Source: Opitutaceae bacterium
Lineage (GTDB): Bacteria > Verrucomicrobiota > Verrucomicrobiia > Opitutales > Opitutaceae
NCBI GenBank assembly: GCA_041395105.1
Contig: JAWLBB010000004.1
Coordinates: forward strand, 278,202 to 342,201
Length of the DNA: 64,000 nt
Reading direction: 5' to 3'
Shown here: piece by piece, positions 52,313-60,316 of the stretch
How positions within the stretch are numbered: position 1 is the first letter of the stretch
Layout of the letters: every line of letters starts with the position of its first letter
Program-made: the position numbers and the translations under genes
The notes under the pieces: model-generated
What the model was told of the DNA's origin: nothing
Databases searched by the model: none
What the model saw: only the letters and a program-made list of their open reading frames with translations

Positions 52313-52504
52313 GATTTGCTCGACGCTATATGCGAGCGACGGAGAAGTGAAGCCCCGGGTCTTTCATCGCCGTCTGGCCGGGCAATTCAGATTCTCGGAT
52401 GAGATTTGCCCGTGATCGCTTGCACTCGATGCCGGGGCCTTCTTGCGCCGGATCGAAGGGGGCACTCCGCAGCTGGCCGGTGCGGCGTCCGGGTCTCCGG
52501 CTAA

Positions 52505-52564
52505 GACGAACCTGCGGATTGGTTTGATACGCTGCCATCCAGGCCATATTCCCGGAAGTTCGGC
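52505..52564 (-). repeat. attC-like element G
   Basis: 60 nt. Minus-strand boxes GCCGAAC (52564-52558) and GTTCGTC (52511-52505) pair at 6 of 7 positions. Inside, GGAATATGG pairs with CCAATCC if two A residues on the first arm bulge out, which is the pattern of extrahelical bases of attC sites. It starts 56 nt after the methyltransferase stop (52621). The 192 bp between it and the AAC(6')-like start show no gene. Confidence 0.55.
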
Positions 52565-52620
52565 CTTTCGAGGAAGGACCACATCGATAGTGGGACGCAA
52601 GCTGCCCAATCATCAGCACG

Positions 52621-53337
52621 TCATAAGGTATTGGATACATCATCCGGTACAGCTGGTGGATTGGCTGTCTCCGATTTCCTCGCCTGGAATATCGCGATCT
52701 GATAGCGGCCTCTGACTTTCTGATAGGATTCAGGAGTCAGATACTTCCGGATCTTCTCGCCCACTGGCGTTTGACGGAATGCCGACAGGCGAAGACCAGC
52801 CCGATCGATCGCCTCGAAGTATTGCCAGAATCGGTGCTGGTGGATGTCGGATTCCGCAGCAAGATTGAATGAAAGCGTGGAAGACATCTCATAGCTCTCC
52901 CAGTCCATTTCGGGATGCGTCACTGAAAAAGTGATCGTGCCGGACGGTTTCAAGACGCGCGCAAATTCCGCCAGCGGAATCGTCAGATCAGGAAGGTGCT
53001 TCAGCGCTTGTGCGCAGTTGATTTTGTCGAAGCTGGCCTCCGGAAAGGGAAGAATGCCCGTCAGGTCCACACAGCGAAAAGCGACGGTCGGCATTTTCTG
53101 TCGCGCAACACGCAGCATGCCCTCTGAAAAGTCAATCCCCACAACGTGTGCTTCCTTACTCTGAAACAAACGGCAATACCTCCCGGTTCCACAGGCCGCG
53201 TCAAGGATGTGCTCCCCCGGCGCGGCGGCGACCATGTCCACAACGTCATCCTCCTCCATCGCCGTGTGGGGATTCGGATCGAGATCATACATTTCCGACC
53301 ACTGATCGTATGCGCTTCTGTTCCTGTTCGCAGGCAT
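52621..53337 (-). CDS. Class I SAM-dependent methyltransferase
   Basis: 238 residues from ATG 53337 (MPANRNRSAYDQWSEMYD); an earlier TTG at 53355 is less likely. Motif I is HILDAACGTGRYCRLF, followed by VVGIDFSEGML, then LPFPEASFDKINCAQALKHL and the motif-post III-type LAEFARVLKPSGTITFSV. Ubiquinone/UbiE-like general fold; substrate not inferable. Upstream 53338-53641 contains only a very short, unsupported hydrophobic ORF (about 20 codons) and attC-like element F. Confidence 0.85.
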   Translation of the reverse strand: MPANRNRSAYDQWSEMYDLDPNPHTAMEEDDVVDMVAAAPGEHILDAACGTGRYCRLFQSKEAHVVGIDFSEGMLRVARQKMPTVAFRCVDLTGILPFPEASFDKINCAQALKHLPDLTIPLAEFARVLKPSGTITFSVTHPEMDWESYEMSSTLSFNLAAESDIHQHRFWQYFEAIDRAGLRLSAFRQTPVGEKIRKYLTPESYQKVRGRYQIAIFQARKSETANPPAVPDDVSNTL

Positions 53338-53627
53338 TTGTTTGGCGAATTTCAAGGTGTAAGTGGGGGCGCGTGCGCCATTGCCGGGGCCTCCCGGTTC
53401 GCCTTCATGTTTTCAACACGAGGGATATGAAACATGCAAAAGCGAAAACCAGGAGCAATCCCATCATTGGCATTCATCCGAACAATGCTGCTCGTGGTGC
53501 ATCGTCTGATTCCCCTACGTAGATTCCCCGGATTGCGGAACGAATCGCCGAAACCGTCAAACACAGGGCATATAGAGCTCTTTTCGTTTTGTCTCTGATA
53601 CACAGGATTTTCTGTCTATGGTTTGCG

Positions 53628-53686
53628 GCCGGACGTGACGGTCAGCGCGGAGTGCTTGCGCGAGCTTTCTGTGCCGACTGTTCCGT
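53628..53686 (-). repeat. attC-like element F
   Basis: 59 nt, sharing the terminal box GTCCGGC with elements C and D. Minus-strand start ACGGAAC at 53686, end GTCCGGC at 53634-53628. GTCGGC and GCTGAC pair (one G-U). It overlaps the 3' end and stop codon of the lipoprotein gene at 53642, as attC sites often do. Confidence 0.5.
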
Positions 53687-54064
53687 CTGTTTTCCTTGAG
53701 CATTCCAAATGGCTGTGACGTCGAAGTAGAATTCGTGCTCTTCTCCGCCAGGCAGGACCACGCAAACGACACTGAGAATGCGACCATCAACCGAGTCCGT
53801 GCGGTGTGTGAAATGAACAGTCTCGTCGTCCTCCTCTCCGGTGGCACTTGATGAAATGCCTCCGGAGCAGCGCTGGAACCCCGGGCAATTTTCTCGAAGC
53901 CAGGCGTCTTCAGCGGCGACTCCATCTTTGATCAAACCGGAACTGAGGACAACGGGGGTGTCAGCCGACAAGCCAGCCTGAAGTCGAGCCGGAGCGCTTT
54001 TGTCTGACGTGCTCGTGCAACCAGCCGCTAGAATGCCGATGAGAAGGGTGGTCACGGTCTTCAT
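53642..54064 (-). CDS. Small lipoprotein of unknown function
   Basis: 140 residues with a classic lipoprotein signal, MKTVTTLLIGILAAGC, so membrane-anchored. Mature part has acidic patches (EEDDETVHFTHR) and ENCPGFQRCSGG with a pair of Cys. No family recognised. The last residues and stop fall inside attC-like element F. It is separated from the GyrI-like gene upstream by 66 bp that contain GGGCCGAAC but no convincing full attC. Confidence 0.62.
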   Translation of the reverse strand: MKTVTTLLIGILAAGCTSTSDKSAPARLQAGLSADTPVVLSSGLIKDGVAAEDAWLRENCPGFQRCSGGISSSATGEEDDETVHFTHRTDSVDGRILSVVCVVLPGGEEHEFYFDVTAIWNAQGKQTEQSAQKARASTPR

Positions 54065-54130
54065 CTGCGGGTCCGGGTAACAGACATGGCCGATGGCTCC
54101 CGCGGTTCGTTCGGCCCTCGCGTGCCTCTC

Positions 54131-54595
54131 CTACTTGAGGGGTAAATAGACATCCGTGATCGCTTCAGCTTCTTTCACGCCAGGCCCCACATTCACGTAG
54201 TGGAAGATGGCCGGATGGCCGGTCCAAGTCTCGCGGCTACCTGGAAGCCATACCTCGAAAAGGTATCTGGCTGCCCGGTTATTCAATCGCGATCCAATGT
54301 CCCGCGCGCGAGCACAGCGAAGACTCGGCAGCAATTTCTCGTAAATCCCATACCCATTCGTGCCGACGGGTCGATCGATCGAGAGGCAGAACTCAGCTCG
54401 ATACTCCGACGGCTCCGCCGTTCGTGGATCGGCATAGTGCAACCCGTAGGTGCGATACTTCGCCTGGTCGAGAAGCCGGTTCTCGATCTTCCAACTGACG
54501 AGCTTTCGCACAGTGTCGTGCTCAAGTGCCGGGGAGCCCTGATGCTCGATAGCCGCGACGCGCGTTTCGGGAAAGATCACGATTTCGACATTCAT
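54131..54595 (-). CDS. Stand-alone GyrI/SbmC-like small-molecule-binding protein
   Basis: 154 residues matching the effector-binding domain of AraC/Rob and SbmC proteins, without any HTH. MNVEIVIFPETRVAAIEHQGSP is the first strand region, the middle has YRTYGLHYADPRT, and the end carries RYLFEVWLPGSRETWTGHPAIFHYVNVGPGV. Members bind drugs or toxins and shield gyrase or buffer xenobiotics. Length fits SbmC (157 aa). Start 18 bp after attC-like element D. Confidence 0.75.
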   Translation of the reverse strand: MNVEIVIFPETRVAAIEHQGSPALEHDTVRKLVSWKIENRLLDQAKYRTYGLHYADPRTAEPSEYRAEFCLSIDRPVGTNGYGIYEKLLPSLRCARARDIGSRLNNRAARYLFEVWLPGSRETWTGHPAIFHYVNVGPGVKEAEAITDVYLPLK

Positions 54596-54612
54596 CGGGG
54601 GAAAGGTTTTCT

Positions 54613-54671
54613 GCCGGACGTCTGCGTGGACTGAGGTGCGAAGCGCGTAGATGTGCCGCGGCTGGTTCGGC
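54613..54671 (-). repeat. attC-like element D
   Basis: Exactly 59 nt. Minus-strand ends GCCGAAC (54671-54665) and GTCCGGC (54619-54613) pair over all 7 positions with one G-U. A GCG/CGC hairpin is inside. It starts 20 nt after the amidohydrolase stop (54691) and ends 18 nt before the GyrI-like start (54595), the placement expected for an attC site. Confidence 0.55.
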
Positions 54672-54690
54672 CTTGTGCTCTCCCAGCAGC

Positions 54691-56562
54691 CTAGCGGGCC
54701 TTCCCACCCGTGATTATGGAAGTAAGGCCGGCAACTGAACCGCAGAGGCAGCTCTCGGACTGATGGTTTCGATGTCCTCCGGCACTCGGGCAGAAAGCGC
54801 CAATTGCCCGGGCAAACGCGAATACAGAGCCGTTGCCGGATTGAAAAGAGGCGACTGCTTTTCTGGCGGTATCGAGTTCGAAGATCGTCGTTCCCTCCTT
54901 GATGGTCCTGATGACCTTGATCTGGTCGAGGGTCTCGGGATCGACCACAGTCGGATCCTGGTCAAGGATCACGAAGTCGGCCAGTTTGCCGACTGCGATC
55001 GAGCCCTTGGTGTCTTCCTCGAAGTGCTGCCACGCCGGCCAGATCGTCATGGCCTTGAGGGCGGTCATCACGTCGACCCGCTGATCGGGGCCGATGATGT
55101 CGCCGGACCGGGAACGGCGGGTGACTGTGGCGTCAAGTACCCGCATTGAATCCGGGAAGGCGACCGGAGCATCGTGGTGGGTGGTAAACCGCATTCCCTT
55201 TTTCACGCACCAGCCGGTGGGTGAAATGTTGTTGGAGAGAGCCGGGCCCACCGTGTGCTCGCGGTGCCAGTCGCCCCAATAGAAGGTGTGCATGGGAAAG
55301 AGCGAGGGAATGACGTCGAGGGATTTGAACGAATCCAACTGGTCTTCCCGGAGGAACTGGCCGTGGATGAGCACCGCGCGGCGATCTCCCCTGCCGTGCT
55401 TCTCGGTAGCAGCCGCAATGTAGGCGATCAACTGATCGGAAGCGGCCTCACCGTTGGCATGGGTCAGAAGCTGGATGTCATTCTCAAAAGCCCAGTCCAC
55501 CGCATCCCCGACCTGCTCGGCGGTGGCGGCAGGATACCCGACATAGCCCGGTGGGTATTTGCCCACCGGCTTGTAGTAAGGCCGGTCGCGCCACGCGGTG
55601 AAGCCCTGCGGCGATCCGTCGATTGTGAGTTTGGCGCCGCCCACTCGGAAGCGATTCTTGTAGGTCGGGCTGACCTCTTTCTTGATCAAATCGCGGTCGA
55701 TCAGCACATCGGGGTAGGCGACTACATCGATCTTGAGGTCGCCTTCGCCGGCGACCTCCTTCATCGCAGCCACGGCAGCGGGCATCGTCCGTCCATCCTG
55801 GGCTGTCGTGTAGCCGAAGCGCGCCCAGAGCTCCGTCCCGGCTTTGAGGAACACTCTGGATCCATCGCTTCCCACTCGCCCAAGCAACTTGAGTAGCAGC
55901 GGGAAGGCCGCCGTTTCCTCGAGCACGCCGTTTGGCTGCTCGCCGCCTTCCTTACGCTGGATGACACCCCCGGTCGGGTTCCGGGTCTGCGCCGTAATCT
56001 CTCCGACCGCAAGGGCCTTCGAGTTCACCGAGATGATGTGCCCCGACTGGTGGACGATGACGATCGGCACGTCTGTGGATACGGCGTCCAGGTCATCGCA
56101 AGTGGGATGCCTCAACTCGGCAAGCTGCGCATTGTCGTAGCCGAAGCCGATCACGAGCTTGATCTCCTTCACGGCCCTTGGGTTTTCTGCCATCCAGTCG
56201 CGGAGCGTCTGCTGGAGCGAGGCAATGTCCCTCACGTCGCCATCCGGTGGGGCCAGCATGTTTGCCGACAGAGCCTGCAACCCGCCGCCCATGACATGGC
56301 CGTGGGCATCGATGAATCCGGGAAGCATCGTTCGTCCGCCAAGGTTGATCAAGTCCGAGTCGTCGCCACTGGTCCTAAAGACCTCATCCTTCGCGCCGAC
56401 AGCGAGAATTCTCCCGTCCCTCACCGCGACCGCCTCGGCCTTGGGCTGGGCGTCCTCCATCGTGACAATGGTACCGTTATAATAGATCGTATCGGCCGTT
56501 TCGGCGGACACCGCGAAAGCAAGAGCGCAGAAGGCGGTGACGCTGATTATTGGAGATTTCAT
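54691..56562 (-). CDS. Secreted amidohydrolase (YtcJ-like, amidohydrolase family 3)
   Basis: 623 residues with a signal peptide (MKSPIISVTAFCALAFAVSA). TIM-barrel metal-dependent hydrolase: N-terminal DAxxxxV strand module, then the metal motif LPGFIDAHGHVMGGG. It has LLTHANGEAAS in the middle, RFTTHHDAPVAFPDS, and ALKAMTIWPAWQHFEED with the usual GSIAVGKLADFVILDQDP end module. Likely hydrolyses amides or cyclic imides. The tail after about residue 575 contains several Cys and Gly and is not typical of the family, but reads smoothly. Sits between attC-like elements C and D. Confidence 0.85.
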   Translation of the reverse strand: MKSPIISVTAFCALAFAVSAETADTIYYNGTIVTMEDAQPKAEAVAVRDGRILAVGAKDEVFRTSGDDSDLINLGGRTMLPGFIDAHGHVMGGGLQALSANMLAPPDGDVRDIASLQQTLRDWMAENPRAVKEIKLVIGFGYDNAQLAELRHPTCDDLDAVSTDVPIVIVHQSGHIISVNSKALAVGEITAQTRNPTGGVIQRKEGGEQPNGVLEETAAFPLLLKLLGRVGSDGSRVFLKAGTELWARFGYTTAQDGRTMPAAVAAMKEVAGEGDLKIDVVAYPDVLIDRDLIKKEVSPTYKNRFRVGGAKLTIDGSPQGFTAWRDRPYYKPVGKYPPGYVGYPAATAEQVGDAVDWAFENDIQLLTHANGEAASDQLIAYIAAATEKHGRGDRRAVLIHGQFLREDQLDSFKSLDVIPSLFPMHTFYWGDWHREHTVGPALSNNISPTGWCVKKGMRFTTHHDAPVAFPDSMRVLDATVTRRSRSGDIIGPDQRVDVMTALKAMTIWPAWQHFEEDTKGSIAVGKLADFVILDQDPTVVDPETLDQIKVIRTIKEGTTIFELDTARKAVASFQSGNGSVFAFARAIGAFCPSAGGHRNHQSESCLCGSVAGLTSIITGGKAR

Positions 56563-56626
56563 GACGCTTGGTAACTCGGATTGTGTGAATCGTCAGGTGA
56601 AATCTCGCGTTCTCTCATCCATTTCT

Positions 56627-56690
56627 GCCGGACGCTCGGAGGTCAGGCGCGGCTTGTCAGGGCCGTCGCGCCTGCAGCGGAGTGTTGGCT
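56627..56690 (-). repeat. attC-like element C (best folded)
   Basis: 64 nt. The minus strand starts AGCCAAC (56690) and ends GTCCGGC (56633-56627). Long imperfect inverted repeats are visible: AGGCGCG with CGCGCCT, then GC/GC towards the tip, with bulged ACG and a CCTGACAA loop. The boxes pair with a single bulge. It begins 8 nt after the GNAT stop (56698) and 64 nt before the amidohydrolase start, between two unrelated genes. Confidence 0.6.
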
Positions 56691-56697
56691 ATTCTCC

Positions 56698-57267
56698 TTA
56701 CCAATGCTCCGGTCGTTTGAGCGATTCGGCACAAGCCAACTGGCCTTCAATCAGTTCCGGAACAAGCTTGCCCAACGGCCGGCACATCCAGGCATCGGGG
56801 TATGGAAGATCGTAGGGCGCACGCACTTTGTGTTCCGCGCTGAATCCGAATCTGCTGTAATAGCGGGGATCTCCCAGAACGAAGATCAGCTCGCCACCAC
56901 GCTCCCGGAGTGCGGTCAGACCTGACTCGATGAGCTGCTTTCCGACGCCCATATGTTGGAACTCAGGCGCTACTGCCAAGGGCGCGAGTAGGTAAGAAGG
57001 ACCTGACTTTGCGCCAGGAATTCGAACTGAGCTAAAGATTATGCTTCCGACCACGCCTTTTTCCGACTCAGCGACAAGCACCAGCATTGGTTCTGCGGAT
57101 TTGTCGGCCATCAACTCCAATGCCAGATCGGCGACCAGCGGACCCTCATCTCCAAACGCTGCGAGATGAACTCCCCTGATATCCGGCGCATCTGATGATT
57201 GCGCTTCTCGAATTCGCACTGTGTCTGGAAGAGTGTCCAATGTGAAGGTCAAGCTCTCGTTCGTCAA
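56698..57267 (-). CDS. GNAT-family N-acetyltransferase (YhbS-like)
   Basis: 189 residues. The acetyl-CoA-binding segment is LAPLAVAPEFQHMGVGKQLIESGLTALRERG, followed by LIFVLGDPRYYSRFGFSAEH, a hallmark of the YhbS-type subgroup. The start codon is a TTG immediately after the TAG stop of the preceding gene (TAGTTG), so translation is coupled to the ester-cyclase-like gene. Substrate unknown. Confidence 0.83.
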   Translation of the reverse strand: MTNESLTFTLDTLPDTVRIREAQSSDAPDIRGVHLAAFGDEGPLVADLALELMADKSAEPMLVLVAESEKGVVGSIIFSSVRIPGAKSGPSYLLAPLAVAPEFQHMGVGKQLIESGLTALRERGGELIFVLGDPRYYSRFGFSAEHKVRAPYDLPYPDAWMCRPLGKLVPELIEGQLACAESLKRPEHW

Positions 57268-57684
57268 CTACCCACTCTCGGTAGTCTGCAACTGCGAGAT
57301 CAGGCCAAACAGATCATAAACCACCCATCTTTCCCTGAGTTTTCCTCCTTCTACGCGATATATGGCTATCCCGTTCATGGAAATACTCCTTCCAGTCGGA
57401 GCAATTCCCCTGAATTCCCCCTCGTGGGTTCCCAAGAGTTTCCATCTCACCACTACCTTATCCCCCTCCGCGATGATATCCTCCACTTCATAGTGAGTAT
57501 CTGGAAAACATCCAAGAACAGGGTTATAAAAGTCCCTGAATCCGTCGGGCCCTGTCCGACTATCCACCGACCAATCATGCGATCGAAATTCGGGAGCGAC
57601 CAACTCATTGATCAACTCCTGGTTCCAGTCCGCGAAAACCTCAGCGTAAAATCTTCTCAACAATTCCTTGTTTTCACTCTCCAT
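57268..57684 (-). CDS. SnoaL/ester-cyclase-type NTF2-like protein
   Basis: 138 residues from ATG 57684 (MESENKELLRRFYAEVFADW). SnoaL-like hallmarks follow: EFRSHDWSVDSRTGPDGFRDF, VVVRWKLLGTHEGEFRGIAPTGR and the conserved SMNGIAIYRVEGGKL with ERWVVYD. The stop is followed immediately by the GNAT start. The fold often binds polyketide-like or steroid-like ligands. Confidence 0.82.
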   Translation of the reverse strand: MESENKELLRRFYAEVFADWNQELINELVAPEFRSHDWSVDSRTGPDGFRDFYNPVLGCFPDTHYEVEDIIAEGDKVVVRWKLLGTHEGEFRGIAPTGRSISMNGIAIYRVEGGKLRERWVVYDLFGLISQLQTTESG

Positions 57685-57812
57685 TCTTCCTTGTTCCTCA
57701 AATTGCCGCATTACGGGTGACTAAAAAGCCCTGTATCCATATTGTATTACGAGTTGATCGGTTCCTTTCCGAAATCCGGAGATGTGGTTCATGTTCGGCT
57801 TGGCGTTTGGGG

Positions 57813-57844
57813 CCAGGGATGGCCGCGCCGGCAGGCATCCCTGG
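57813..57844. repeat. REP-like perfect palindrome
   Basis: CCAGGGATG (57813-57821) and CATCCCTGG (57836-57844) are exact complements flanking a 14-nt GC-rich loop. It lies just downstream of the DUF4440-like lipoprotein stop (57875) in non-coding DNA, and could be a terminator-like or dispersed palindrome. No U-tract follows. GTTCGGC occurs nearby (57793-57799) without a matching partner. Confidence 0.5.
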
Positions 57845-57874
57845 AGCTGTTTGTCGGCTGTTCCCCTGATTGGC

Positions 57875-58363
57875 TTACTGAGGCGGCGCGGGTTCGTTGC
57901 TGCTCCACATGCCATAGATCGAGATCCATTTTCCGGTGGCGTCGCGCTTGAGGATCTCAGTGTACTTTCCTCCGTCGGTTATTGTTTCTCCGTTCTCTCC
58001 GGCAAATTTCAGTTCAAAAGTGCCAATCTCGTAACCGAGGTCTCCATCGCTTTCTGCATCAATCGTCTTGACGGATGCATCGACCAGGCCTGCGTCAATA
58101 AGGCCCTGCCAGTATTCTTGGATTCTGTCGCGTCCCGTTACGATCGGTTCGTTGGGTGGTAGCAACGACGCGTTCGCTTCGTAAAGCATGGCTGCCGCTG
58201 CTGCGTCTTTTGCGATCAACGCTTTCGCGAAGTCGCGATTCATCTGGCCCAGTTCTTCAATTGAAGCCGAATTTGTGGTGCCTGATTCGTTGCAGCCAAC
58301 CATTGCGAGGCATGACATTACCACCACAGCAGCGATAGTTGTGAGTCGCATTGTTTTATTCAT
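57875..58363 (-). CDS. Lipoprotein with DUF4440/SnoaL-like domain
   Basis: 162 residues from ATG 58363: MNKTMRLTTIAAVVVMSCLAMVGC is a lipoprotein signal with lipobox AMVGC. The mature domain has an N-terminal helix (EELGQMNRDFAKALIAKDAAAAAMLYE), then EPIVTGRDRIQEYWQGLIDAG and IGTFELKFAGENG, KWISIYGMW, typical of the DUF4440 group of NTF2-like folds. Third such fold in the region. Exported and anchored. Confidence 0.8.
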   Translation of the reverse strand: MNKTMRLTTIAAVVVMSCLAMVGCNESGTTNSASIEELGQMNRDFAKALIAKDAAAAAMLYEANASLLPPNEPIVTGRDRIQEYWQGLIDAGLVDASVKTIDAESDGDLGYEIGTFELKFAGENGETITDGGKYTEILKRDATGKWISIYGMWSSNEPAPPQ

Positions 58364-58670
58364 GATGACCTGTTTCCTCATTGTGTTCATTGATATGGCG
58401 TTTCGGCGAATGCCTGCAATTCAAAACCCGATTCTGCCGAATTCCAGCTAGAACTCGTCAGCCTAGAGGTGTGCTGGCAACGGCGCCTGCGAGGCGGAAA
58501 GGAATACACAAAGAATCCAGACCTCTTCGCCGGTCCACCAGGCGACCCCTTCTCGTCCGGCATCTGATTGGGCTGTGCCGTCTGACTCGGCCTGAAAGCC
58601 ACCCAGCGATACACAGGCTATTGCGCGTCAGACCCTGTCGAGTTCAACAGACGGGCCTTGGAGTGGAAAG
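58364..58670. other. About 300 bp without a supportable gene
   Basis: Short frames occur on both strands but are Arg/Ser/Pro-rich without motif or start context. GTTTCGGC near 58395 is a lone end-box-like word. I regard this as decayed intergenic DNA next to the IS3-type remnant. Confidence 0.5.
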
Positions 58671-58769
58671 TCAAAGGTCGGATCCACGGCGCACCTTGCT
58701 GCTGTTGAGGTAAGGATCCACAGCCTGCCTCTTGAGCTCCTCGTCGTACGCTCTATGTGTTCTTGGCAT
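58671..58769 (-). pseudogene. Remnant of an IS3-type transposase OrfA
   Basis: 32 codons from ATG 58769 start MPRTHRAYDEELKRQAVDPY and continue LNSSK before a stop. This is the N-terminal pattern of IS3/IS911-like OrfA (a short basic start, then YDxExKxQAVxLYL). The expected HTH and leucine zipper are gone, and neither inverted repeats nor OrfB is visible, so this is a dead fragment. Shows an insertion element once entered this region. Confidence 0.5.
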
Positions 58770-58849
58770 GTCTGATTCTCCTTCCCAGACTGCCCACTTC
58801 TTGTCCACCAAATCAGGGGAGGTCTAGCGCTTCTGTTTCCCTTTTGGGT

Positions 58850-59809
58850 TCACTTCATCATGCCATGCATACGGAGCCAACGCGCAAAGGCATCGAACCA
58901 ACCCGTGCTCGTCGTTTCCTTCGGATACATGCCGAAGCCATGGCCACCCTGCTCAAAAAGATGGAACTCCACGGGACGCTTTGCAGCCCTCCAGCTATCG
59001 ATGATCCCGTAGCCGCCGTTACCGAAAAACGGATCGTCGGCGGCTAATGCAACGAACAGTGGCGGCGCATCTGCGGGCACATTGAAAGGCGCAAGCGGAC
59101 CGTAGATGTTCCCGATGAAGGCGGGTTTAGCATCCTCTCCATTGGTTGTAGTCGCCAGCGTAAGCATCGCGCCAGCGGAAAAACCAACCATACCGATCCG
59201 TTTCGCGTCGATATGCCACTCGGCGGAGTGCTTACGGATAAGTGCAAATGCCGCGCGGGCGTCTGCAATCTGGGGCGCCAGACCAGCCATTCTCTCTTCC
59301 GGGTCGGGGCGCGGTGGTGGCTCATCACCCGAAAACATCTCCCGCATGGCCTTTTCGTACTCTTGCGGGTCCGCTGGTGTCTGGTTCAAGCGATACTTGA
59401 GGACAAACGCTGCAACACCTCTTTCCGCCAGAGCGCGGGCCACGTCCCAGCCTTCATTTTCCATGGACAGACTTGTGAAACCCCCGCCTGGTGCCACGAC
59501 AACCGCCGCGCCGCTTGCCTTGGCAGGATCCGGAAGAAAGGGTGTCAGTGTCGCAACCGTAACATTGCGAACGAACCGACGGCCGTACTGATGGTGCCAG
59601 ACCTCTGGGTTCTCCGCACCAGGTAGTGGACCAGTTCCAAGTTCGATTGCATCGGGCTGCGAAGGCGTGGTGATGGGCGTCATCGTGTCGTCGAGCGCAT
59701 GTACCGCTGATGCAAGCACAGCAACCAAAGCAATTCCAGAGAACACCAGACGAGATTGGGTTGACCGCGCGACCGCGCGAATGGCCCAGAGACTTGATAG
59801 TTTTTTCAT
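58850..59809 (-). CDS. Secreted alpha/beta hydrolase (dienelactone/acetyl-xylan-esterase-like)
   Basis: 319 residues. GGAGGAG (59819-59813) lies 4-6 nt before ATG 59809, so this start is preferred over the ATG at 59821 that overlaps it. A basic N-terminus and hydrophobic stretch (GIALVAVLASAVHA) form the signal peptide. The nucleophile Ser is in MVGFSAGAML, oxyanion-type motif VVVAPGGGFTSL, Asp in AADDPFFG, and His in GGHGFGMY, as in BD-FAE-type esterases. Likely removes ester groups from polysaccharides or small molecules. Confidence 0.87.
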   Translation of the reverse strand: MKKLSSLWAIRAVARSTQSRLVFSGIALVAVLASAVHALDDTMTPITTPSQPDAIELGTGPLPGAENPEVWHHQYGRRFVRNVTVATLTPFLPDPAKASGAAVVVAPGGGFTSLSMENEGWDVARALAERGVAAFVLKYRLNQTPADPQEYEKAMREMFSGDEPPPRPDPEERMAGLAPQIADARAAFALIRKHSAEWHIDAKRIGMVGFSAGAMLTLATTTNGEDAKPAFIGNIYGPLAPFNVPADAPPLFVALAADDPFFGNGGYGIIDSWRAAKRPVEFHLFEQGGHGFGMYPKETTSTGWFDAFARWLRMHGMMK

Positions 59810-60137
59810 TTGCTCCTCCATCAGTTGTGTTGTGGTGGTCAGAATCAAGCTATAACGCACTGCAGATCGAAAGAATCGCCTATTGGCAAACGGTCTGACG
59901 CACAAATGCCTTTTCGAACCTCGCCGACTCAAAAGGAAATCGGTCCTTACTGCTTTCTCTGACTAAACGCCAGTGATTGCACGATAACAGGCGATTGAAA
60001 TCTGCGTCAATGATCCGGGGAATTGGGTATGTCCGGCTTCCTGCATGAAGCAGGGACCAAGGCGCACGGCAAATTCTGCCACGTTCCTGGCACTGTCCCG
60101 CCCTATGTTTGCTAGATACTCGGCCAATACCCAAATA
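59810..60137. other. About 330 bp without a supportable gene
   Basis: Between the hydrolase start and attC-like element B. One 91-codon minus-strand frame exists (59880-60155) but is compositionally random-looking. GCTATAAC (59849-59856) resembles an end box, lacking a partner. A gene-less cassette is one explanation. Confidence 0.4.
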
Positions 60138-60212
60138 GCGTAACGTCGAGATCACCGATGGGTGTCAGTCACGGAGTGACTGTCACGAATTGAGCGGATC
60201 TTCCGGTTTTCC
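60138..60212 (-). repeat. attC-like element B with strong inner hairpin
   Basis: 75 nt. The minus strand starts GGAAAAC (60212) and ends GTTACGC (60138). AGATC pairs with GATCT, and inside GTGACAGTCAC/GTGACTGACAC forms an 11-bp hairpin (60162-60186) with one mismatch around a TCC loop. Its last part, CTCGACGTTACGC, closely matches element A (CTCGACGTTCGGC), and the two share GTCACTCC and CTGAC. Confidence 0.5.
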
Positions 60213-60316
60213 AGGCGTCTTGCATTCATCTCCTTTGATTTGGGAGGAGGCTGAGCTCTCACAAGGAGGTTTGCGCGTAGTGCTGAACGGAGTTGTGAGA
60301 AACGACTGGTTCGAAT

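Noticed and set aside
53411..53510. Tiny overlapping minus-strand ORFs (12 and 20 codons, His-rich then hydrophobic)
   Set aside because: Too short, no ribosome-binding site, no conservation evidence.
54691..54840. Possible frameshift in the amidohydrolase C-terminus (odd Cys/Gly-rich tail)
   Set aside because: The tail reads smoothly to a stop and no alternative frame restores a better family end, so I keep it as part of the gene.
59880..60155. 91-codon minus-strand frame
   Set aside because: Composition looks random, runs into attC-like element B, and has no start context.
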